Origin: an uncultured Collinsella sp.
GTDB taxonomy: Bacteria; Actinomycetota; Coriobacteriia; Coriobacteriales; Coriobacteriaceae
Length of the DNA: 5,156 bases
Assembly: GCA_902475375.1 (NCBI GenBank)
Contig: CABRZC010000119.1
Coordinates: 1-5,156, forward strand
Direction of reading: 5' to 3'
Every line of letters starts with the position of its first letter. The first letter of the stretch is position 1. Under the pieces are notes generated by a model. It was not told where the DNA came from, ran no database searches, and saw only the letters and a program-made list of their open reading frames with translations. Below are positions 1 to 4,033 of the stretch, piece after piece. Made by a program: the position numbers and the translations under genes.

Positions 1-1
1 C

Positions 2-595
2 GTTGGCCATGAGGTCGGCGTTGTTGTCGGCGGCGGCAACATTTTCCGCGGCATGGCCGGCGCTGCCGGTGGCATGGAGCGCGCCCAGGCCGACTACATG
101 GGCATGCTGGCAACCGTTATGAACGCGCTTGCCCTGCAGGATGCCTTTGAGCACAACGATGTTCCCTGCCGCGTGATGAGCGCTATCCAGATGAACGAGA
201 TCTGCGAGCCTTATATTCGCCGTCGCGCCATCAACCACCTTTCCAAGGGCAATGTCGTTATTTTTGCCGCCGGTTCGGGCAATCCGTACTTTACGACCGA
301 CACCGCCGCGGCTCTTCGTGCCTGCGAGATCGGTGCCGAGATTCTGATTAAAGCCACCAAGGTTGATGGTATCTACGACAAGGATCCCGTCAAGTGCGCC
401 GATGCTGTCCGCTTTGACAAGATTACCTATCATGAGGTTCTCGTCCGCGGTCTGCAGGTTATGGATTCCACGGCTACGGCACTGTGCCAGGATAACCGTA
501 TGCCGATTTTGGTCCTCAACATCGATGGTGAGGACACCGTCAAGCGCGCGCTTTCGGGTGAGCCCGTCGGCACGCTCGTCTATCAGGAGGATTAA
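2..595 (+). CDS. pyrH: UMP kinase (uridylate kinase), 5'-truncated by window edge
   Basis: UMP kinase phosphorylates UMP to UDP with ATP in the cytoplasm and feeds all pyrimidine nucleotide synthesis; it belongs to the amino-acid-kinase fold family and is normally a hexamer. The reading frame is open from base 2 with no stop, so the gene begins upstream. By comparison with E. coli PyrH (241 residues), about 45 N-terminal residues with the first ATP-binding Lys/Gly segment are missing. Visible family motifs are GGGNIFRG (29-52), the DYMGMLATVMNALA segment that follows, GSGNPYFTTDTAAALR in mid-protein, and KATKVDGIYDKDP (350-388), the nucleotide-binding loop. The C-terminus ends in the usual GTL-V type strand. 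The first ATG in frame (53) lies after the glycine-rich motif and cannot be the true start. The stop is 2 bases before frr and the frr ribosome-binding site lies inside the last codons, indicating co-transcription. Nothing looks damaged. Confidence 0.97.
   Translation, partial: VGHEVGVVVGGGNIFRGMAGAAGGMERAQADYMGMLATVMNALALQDAFEHNDVPCRVMSAIQMNEICEPYIRRRAINHLSKGNVVIFAAGSGNPYFTTDTAAALRACEIGAEILIKATKVDGIYDKDPVKCADAVRFDKITYHEVLVRGLQVMDSTATALCQDNRMPILVLNIDGEDTVKRALSGEPVGTLVYQED
585..590 (+). promoter_or_regulatory. Ribosome binding site for frr
   Basis: AGGAGG, a full Shine-Dalgarno match, lies 7 bases before the ATG at 598, inside the last codons of pyrH. It supports that ATG as the frr start and suggests translational coupling with pyrH. 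Confidence 0.85.
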
Positions 596-597
596 GC

Positions 598-1134
598 ATG
601 GCAGAGAACATCACCGCCCATATGGACAAGTCGCTCGAGTCCCTCAAGCACAACTTCTCCAAGGTTCGCACGGGCCGCGCCAACGCTAACATTCTGTCCG
701 ATATTTCGGTCGATTACTACGGTGTCCCCACGCCGGTTACCCAGGTTGCCGCCGTTAAGACCCCCGAGGCCCACATGTTGCTCATCGAGCCCTGGGATAA
801 GGCGCTCGTCAACGCCATCGTGAAGGCTATCAGCGCTTCCGATCTGGGCATTACCCCCAACTCTGACGGTACCGTCGTGCGCCTGCCGTTCCCGGCTCCC
901 ACCGAGGAGCGTCGTCGCGAGCTCGTCAAGGAGTGCCGCGAGTATGCCGAGCAGGCCAAGGTCTCCATTCGCAACATCCGTCGCGACTTTAACAACAAGC
1001 TCGAGCGCGACGAAGATCTCACCGAGGACGATGTCCGTCGCGAGCAGGCCAAGGTCCAGAAGCATACCGATGAGTATGTTGCCAAGGTCGAGGAGCTTCT
1101 GAAGGAAAAAGAAGCCGAGGTCATGGAGATCTAA
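598..1134 (+). CDS. frr: Ribosome recycling factor (RRF)
   Basis: RRF works with EF-G in the cytoplasm to split the post-termination ribosome so that it can start a new round. The 178-residue product is a little shorter than E. coli RRF (185); the difference is at the N-terminus. Family landmarks in order are KVRTGRAN (22-29), where domain I gives way to domain II; DYYGVPTPV (39-47); SDLGITPNSDG (81-91); the TEERRRELVK helix (102-111); and RNIRRD (125-130), the conserved arginine patch that contacts 23S rRNA. A Glu/Lys-rich helix runs from about 140 to the end and completes the three-helix bundle. The ATG is set by the strong AGGAGG 7 bases upstream, and no better start exists. It starts 2 bases after the pyrH stop and ends 1 base before the uppS start. 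Pairing with pyrH is classic, with tsf usually just upstream. Identification is firm. Confidence 0.98.
   Translation: MAENITAHMDKSLESLKHNFSKVRTGRANANILSDISVDYYGVPTPVTQVAAVKTPEAHMLLIEPWDKALVNAIVKAISASDLGITPNSDGTVVRLPFPAPTEERRRELVKECREYAEQAKVSIRNIRRDFNNKLERDEDLTEDDVRREQAKVQKHTDEYVAKVEELLKEKEAEVMEI
1125..1128 (+). promoter_or_regulatory. Ribosome binding site deciding the GTG start of uppS
   Basis: GGAG (within ATGGAGAT at the end of frr) lies 7 bases before the GTG at 1136. There is no ATG, GTG or TTG in this frame between 1136 and the Met of the catalytic IMDGNGRW motif, so this site plus the required N-terminal length fix the GTG as the start. Confidence 0.7.
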
Positions 1135-1135
1135 G

Positions 1136-1930
1136 GTGCAATACGACGAGAACAAACTGGTCGAGTACTTTGCCGACGCCCCTGCGGGCGTCGGTTTTTC
1201 CGACCTTGACCTCAATAAGATTCCGCATCATATTTCGTGCATCATGGACGGTAACGGTCGCTGGGCCACGGCGCGCGGTCTTGCCCGCACCGAGGGCCAC
1301 AAGGCCGGTATCGTCTCCCTGCGCGAGATTATTACCGCATGTGTGCGCTTGGGAGTCGACGTCCTTTCGGCCTATGCGTTTTCCACCGAAAACTGGAATC
1401 GCCCACAGCACGAGGTCAACGTTTTGATGCATCTGTTTGCCAAGACGTTTATCGATGAGTTGCCGCTGCTTAAGCGCGAAAACGTGCGCGTTGTCTTTTT
1501 GGGCGATATTTCCGCACTGCCCAAGAAGACCCGCGATGTCTTTGAGCGCGGTCTTGCCGAGTGTGCCGACCACACCGGCATGACGCTGGCGCTTGCCGTC
1601 AATTACGGCGCCCGTGCCGAGATCACCCGTGCCGTCCGTCAGATTGCGCTCGACGCCGCTGCCGGCAAGATCGACCCTGCCGCCATCGACGATGATATGG
1701 TTGCCTCGCACCTCTACACCGCTGGGCTGCCCGATCCCGAGCTTGTGATTCGCACTTCCGGCGAGCTTCGCCTTTCGAACTATCTGCTGTGGCAGGTTGC
1801 CTATTCTGAGTTTTATGTCACCGATACCTATTGGCCCGACTTTGATCGTTGGGGCCTTGTCGACGCCATTTTGGCCTATCAGGGCCGCGACCGTAGGTTT
1901 GGTGGACTGAGCAAGACCGAGGAGGCTTAA
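1136..1930 (+). CDS. uppS: Isoprenyl transferase / undecaprenyl diphosphate synthase (cis-prenyltransferase)
   Basis: This cis-prenyltransferase adds isopentenyl units in Z configuration to farnesyl diphosphate to make the C55 lipid carrier used for peptidoglycan and other wall polymers; it acts at the cytoplasmic membrane surface. The 264-residue product aligns with E. coli UppS almost without gaps at a constant offset of 12. DGNGRW (38-43) holds the catalytic Asp38 (E. coli Asp26), and GHK has His55 (His43). STENWNRP (83-90) matches the substrate loop. RTSGELRLSN (206-215) supplies Arg206, Arg212 and Ser214 (Arg194, Arg200, Ser202), Glu225 matches Glu213, and RRFGG (253-257) is near the C-terminus. 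All catalytic residues are present, so it should be active. Chain length is inferred, not shown: some actinobacteria also carry short-chain paralogues. The start is GTG, 1 base after the frr stop. A terminator-like hairpin overlaps codons 13-22, in the poorly conserved N-terminal segment. Confidence 0.96.
   Translation: MQYDENKLVEYFADAPAGVGFSDLDLNKIPHHISCIMDGNGRWATARGLARTEGHKAGIVSLREIITACVRLGVDVLSAYAFSTENWNRPQHEVNVLMHLFAKTFIDELPLLKRENVRVVFLGDISALPKKTRDVFERGLAECADHTGMTLALAVNYGARAEITRAVRQIALDAAAGKIDPAAIDDDMVASHLYTAGLPDPELVIRTSGELRLSNYLLWQVAYSEFYVTDTYWPDFDRWGLVDAILAYQGRDRRFGGLSKTEEA
1173..1199 (+). terminator. Intrinsic-terminator-like hairpin inside the start of uppS
   Basis: A perfect 9-bp GC-rich stem (CCGACGCCC at 1173-1181 with GGGCGTCGG at 1186-1194) closes a 4-base loop (CTGC) and is followed at once by five T residues (1195-1199). 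This is the full architecture of a rho-independent terminator. It begins 37 bases after the uppS GTG and lies wholly in coding sequence (residues 13-22). The structure is directly visible. Whether it terminates is inferred: ribosomes translating uppS would cover it, so it may act as an attenuator that stops transcription when uppS is not being translated, or it may be a coincidence of coding sequence. Confidence 0.55.
1920..1925 (+). promoter_or_regulatory. Ribosome binding site deciding the GTG start of cdsA
   Basis: AGGAGG ends 7 bases before the GTG at 1933 and sits in the last codons of uppS. The strength and spacing support GTG 1933, which makes the basic N-terminal extension of CdsA part of the protein; the next in-frame candidates lie inside membrane segments. 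Confidence 0.8.
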
Positions 1931-1932
1931 TC

Positions 1933-2823
1933 GTGTCCGATCGTCCCAAGGCGTCTGCTCCCAAGACGTCAACTCCCAAGGCGCCTTCCGCCAAGAGCGG
2001 CGCGGCTACGACTTCGTGGTTGGCCGGCTTTATTACCCGCGCCGCCGCAGGTATCGTCTACGCCGTCGTGTTTATTCTCTGCTTGGTTTTGGGTATCGTT
2101 CCCACCGCCATCTTCGTCTCCGTCATGAGCGGCCTGTGCTGCTATGAGTTTTTCCGCATGACGAAGCTCGATGGCAAGGTGGCCAACGAGCGCCTGGGTA
2201 TCGCTGCCGCCGTGCTCTTTCCGCTCTCGGCGCTGGGCGACTCGCTGCTGTTGAATGCCCTGCTTTTTGCACTGATGCTTGCGGTGGGTATTTGGTACGT
2301 CTGGTCGTCGCGTACCCGTATATCCGATGTAGCCGTGACGCTCATGGGCCCCATCTACACCGGTTTTATGCTGTCGGCCATCGTGCTGCTGCGCGATGCC
2401 GTGCCCGGTTTTGCCGGCGCCCTGCTTTCGGTGGGTGTTTGCGCGTCTCTCTGGGTCTCCGATTCGTTCGCCTATATCGTGGGTAGCCGAATCGGCAAGC
2501 ACAAGATGGTCCCTAAGATTTCTCCCAAAAAGAGCTGGGAGGGCTTTGTCGGCGGCATCTTGGGCTCGGTTCTTATCTGGCTCATTTTGTGGGCGACGCA
2601 TTTTTATAAGCTGAGCTTGCCCTACGCACTGCTGTGCGGCGTGGTTGTGTCCATCCTGGGCGTTATCGGCGACCTTATTGAGTCTCGCATCAAGCGTGGC
2701 GTGGGCGTCAAGGATTCTGGCAACCTTATTCCGGGCCATGGCGGCATGCTCGACCGTAGCGACTCGCTTATCTTTGGCTGCATTACCGCGCAGCTGCTTT
2801 TGATGATCGGAGGCGTGCTGTAA
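1933..2823 (+). CDS. cdsA: Phosphatidate cytidylyltransferase (CDP-diglyceride synthase)
   Basis: CdsA is an integral membrane enzyme that converts phosphatidic acid and CTP to CDP-diacylglycerol and pyrophosphate, the branch point for phosphatidylglycerol, cardiolipin and related lipids. The 296-residue protein opens with a Pro/Lys/Ser/Thr-rich extension (about residues 1-27) and then has roughly eight hydrophobic segments from residue 36 on. Conserved blocks are WVSDSFAY with Asp177 and GSRIGKHK (184-191), SPKKSWEG (197-204), and the family signature over residues 251-277: SRIKR, then KDSGNLIPGHGG and DRSD. In that signature Ser276 stands where the published pattern expects Leu, Ile, Val, Met, Phe or Thr; the charged and His/Gly residues are intact, so activity is likely kept. 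It starts at GTG 2 bases after uppS, and its TAA overlaps the dxr ATG by one base. The uppS-cdsA-dxr-rseP order is a classic envelope cluster and supports the call. Confidence 0.96.
   Translation: MSDRPKASAPKTSTPKAPSAKSGAATTSWLAGFITRAAAGIVYAVVFILCLVLGIVPTAIFVSVMSGLCCYEFFRMTKLDGKVANERLGIAAAVLFPLSALGDSLLLNALLFALMLAVGIWYVWSSRTRISDVAVTLMGPIYTGFMLSAIVLLRDAVPGFAGALLSVGVCASLWVSDSFAYIVGSRIGKHKMVPKISPKKSWEGFVGGILGSVLIWLILWATHFYKLSLPYALLCGVVVSILGVIGDLIESRIKRGVGVKDSGNLIPGHGGMLDRSDSLIFGCITAQLLLMIGGVL
1945..2004 (+). repeat. Imperfect 15-base tandem repeat in the 5' end of cdsA
   Basis: Three consecutive 15-base units (1945-1959, 1960-1974, 1975-1989) each begin CCCAAG and encode PKASA, PKTST and PKAPS. 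A fourth, more diverged unit (1990-2004) begins GCCAAG and encodes AKSGA. The units keep the reading frame and form a basic, proline-spaced tail expected on the cytoplasmic side before the first membrane helix. The repetition is visible directly; origin by slippage and any function are inference. Confidence 0.6.
2809..2813 (+). promoter_or_regulatory. Ribosome binding site for dxr
   Basis: GGAGG lies 9 bases before the ATG at 2823, inside the last codons of cdsA. Together with the TAATG stop/start overlap it implies coupled translation of cdsA and dxr. Confidence 0.75.
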
Positions 2824-4016
2824 TGTCATTCCAGACGACGTATGGCCCCGATGGACGCCTTCGCGTTGCCATTCTGGGCTGTACGGGCTCTATCGGCACG
2901 CAGGCACTCGATGTATGCCGTCAGCATGCCGATCGACTGCAGGTGACGGCACTGTCCGTTAACTCCAGCACATCGGAGCTCGTTGCGTTTGCCCGTGAGT
3001 TTTCGGTTCCGGCCGTTGCCGTGGCCGACACCACCCACGGTACGGACGCTGTGCTGCAGGAGCTGCCCGAGGGCACCGAGCTCGGTGTTGGTGCGCAGGC
3101 GGTTTGTGATCTCGCGCGTCGCGATGACGTCGACTGTGTCCTTGTTGCCATTGTGGGCGCTGCCGGGCTCGAAGCGAGCCATGCGGCCCTGACCTCGAAC
3201 AAGCGTCTCGCACTTGCCAACAAGGAGTCTCTCGTTGTCGGCGGTGACCTGCTGATGCCGTTGGCGCAGCCCGGTCAGCTTATTCCGGTCGACTCCGAGC
3301 ACTCCGCCATCTACCAGTGCTATCTGGGGGAGAATCCGCGCGAGGCTCACTGCATTTGGCTCACTTGCTCGGGTGGTCCGTTCTTTGGCCGTACGCGCGA
3401 CGAGCTCAATTGCGTGACGCGCGCCGATGCGCTGGCCCATCCCACATGGGCCATGGGCGCTAAGATTACCATCGACTCTGCGACCCTCATGAATAAGGGC
3501 TTAGAGCGTATTGAGGCGATGCACCTGTTCGGTTGCGACCTCGACTTTATCAACGTTGTCGTTCAGCGCCAGTCAAAGATCCACTCGATGGTCGAGTATG
3601 CGGACGGCTCCGTGATGGCGCATCTTGGTGCGTCCGACATGCGCATTCCCATCCAGTTCGCGTTCTCGTATCCCGAGCGTTGGGATACCCCAACTCCTCG
3701 AATCGATTTCCGCGAGCTCGGGCAGCTCACGTTTGATGCTGCCGATATGGACACATTCCGCTGCTTGGCGCTGGCCGAGCGTGCCGGCAAGACAGGCGGC
3801 ACCATGCCGTGCGCGTTGAATGCCGCCAACGAAGTTGCCGTCGATGCCTTCCTGCACGATGCCTGCACCTTTACCGATATCGATCGTATCGTCGAGTCGT
3901 GCATGGATGCACACGATGCGCAGACGGTTGCATCCTTTGAGCAGCTTCGCGATATCGATACGTGGGCTCGCGCCAAGGCCGCCAAGGTGCTCGCTGCAAC
4001 CCGCTCCTCATCGTAA
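2823..4016 (+). CDS. dxr: 1-deoxy-D-xylulose 5-phosphate reductoisomerase
   Basis: Dxr rearranges and reduces DXP to 2-C-methyl-D-erythritol 4-phosphate with NADPH and a divalent metal, the first committed step of the MEP isoprenoid pathway; it is cytosolic and the target of fosmidomycin. The 397 residues match the E. coli length (398). The N-terminal Rossmann part has GCTGSIG (19-25, usually GSTGSIG), AIVGAAGL (109-116) and LANKESLV (131-138). The metal ligands are Asp157 and Glu159 in PVDSEHSAI and Glu228 in MNKGLE, with Glu231 beside them. LTCSGGPF (180-187) and HPTWAMG (206-212) form the phosphate site and the flexible loop, with Trp209 conserved. HSMVEYADGSVMAHLG and NAANEVAV (333-340) follow, then the C-terminal helical domain. 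A segment after Asp157 is about 10 residues shorter than in E. coli. It carries a short 12-residue N-terminal extension before the first strand. Its product pool feeds the substrate of UppS, encoded two genes upstream. Confidence 0.98.
   Translation: MSFQTTYGPDGRLRVAILGCTGSIGTQALDVCRQHADRLQVTALSVNSSTSELVAFAREFSVPAVAVADTTHGTDAVLQELPEGTELGVGAQAVCDLARRDDVDCVLVAIVGAAGLEASHAALTSNKRLALANKESLVVGGDLLMPLAQPGQLIPVDSEHSAIYQCYLGENPREAHCIWLTCSGGPFFGRTRDELNCVTRADALAHPTWAMGAKITIDSATLMNKGLERIEAMHLFGCDLDFINVVVQRQSKIHSMVEYADGSVMAHLGASDMRIPIQFAFSYPERWDTPTPRIDFRELGQLTFDAADMDTFRCLALAERAGKTGGTMPCALNAANEVAVDAFLHDACTFTDIDRIVESCMDAHDAQTVASFEQLRDIDTWARAKAAKVLAATRSSS
3162..3187 (+). other. Intragenic hairpin in dxr (first)
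   Basis: GGCTCG (3166-3171) and CGAGCC (3175-3180) form a perfect 6-bp stem with an AAG loop. GCCG (3162-3165) and CGGC (3184-3187) extend it by 4 bp, leaving a 3-base ATG bulge on the 3' side. No T tract follows. The pairing is visible; a function is not indicated and coding chance is a fair explanation. Confidence 0.35.
3429..3460 (+). other. Intragenic hairpin in dxr (second)
   Basis: TGGCCCAT (3433-3440) and ATGGGCCA (3446-3453) form a perfect 8-bp stem with a CCCAC loop. Outer GCGC arms (3429-3432 and 3457-3460) add 4 bp across a 3-base TGG bulge on the 3' side. It encodes the conserved HPTWAMG active-site loop, so much of the sequence is fixed by the protein; the palindrome may be a by-product. 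No T tract follows, so it is not a terminator. Confidence 0.4.
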
Positions 4017-4019
4017 GGA
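4015..4019 (+). promoter_or_regulatory. Probable ribosome binding site for rseP, unusually far from the start
   Basis: AAGGA overlaps the dxr stop codon and is the only Shine-Dalgarno-like stretch in the dxr-rseP gap. It lies 14 bases before ATG 4034, longer than the 7-9 base spacing of the other genes here, and the spacer is T-rich. This predicts weaker or less tightly coupled initiation of rseP. Confidence 0.45.
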
Positions 4020-4033
4020 TTGCTTTTCGTTTT

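Noticed and set aside
57..69. 5-bp inverted repeat CCGGC / GCCGG in pyrH
   Set aside because: Short stem in Gly/Ala-rich codons of a GC-rich gene; expected by chance.
53..595. pyrH starting at the ATG at 53
   Set aside because: The frame is open from base 2 and the upstream residues contain the conserved GGGNIFRG motif, so the ATG is internal and the gene is cut by the window edge.
1463..1501. GCGC-rich possible hairpin followed by TTTTT in mid uppS
   Set aside because: Only about 4 bp can pair around a loop of 8 bases and the T run is not adjacent to the stem; not a credible terminator.
2522..2541. 6-bp inverted repeat (CTCCCA / TGGGAG) with an A-rich loop in cdsA
   Set aside because: It encodes the conserved SPKKSWEG motif and is short with an 8-base loop and no T tract; protein constraint explains it.
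592..3440. Chain of long minus-strand ORFs (up to 286 codons) lying opposite frr, uppS, cdsA and the first half of dxr
   Set aside because: They mirror well-identified genes. The biased codon use of the sense strand (few codons whose complement is a stop) keeps these antisense frames open. Their translations show no recognisable domain and no good ribosome-binding sites were seen.
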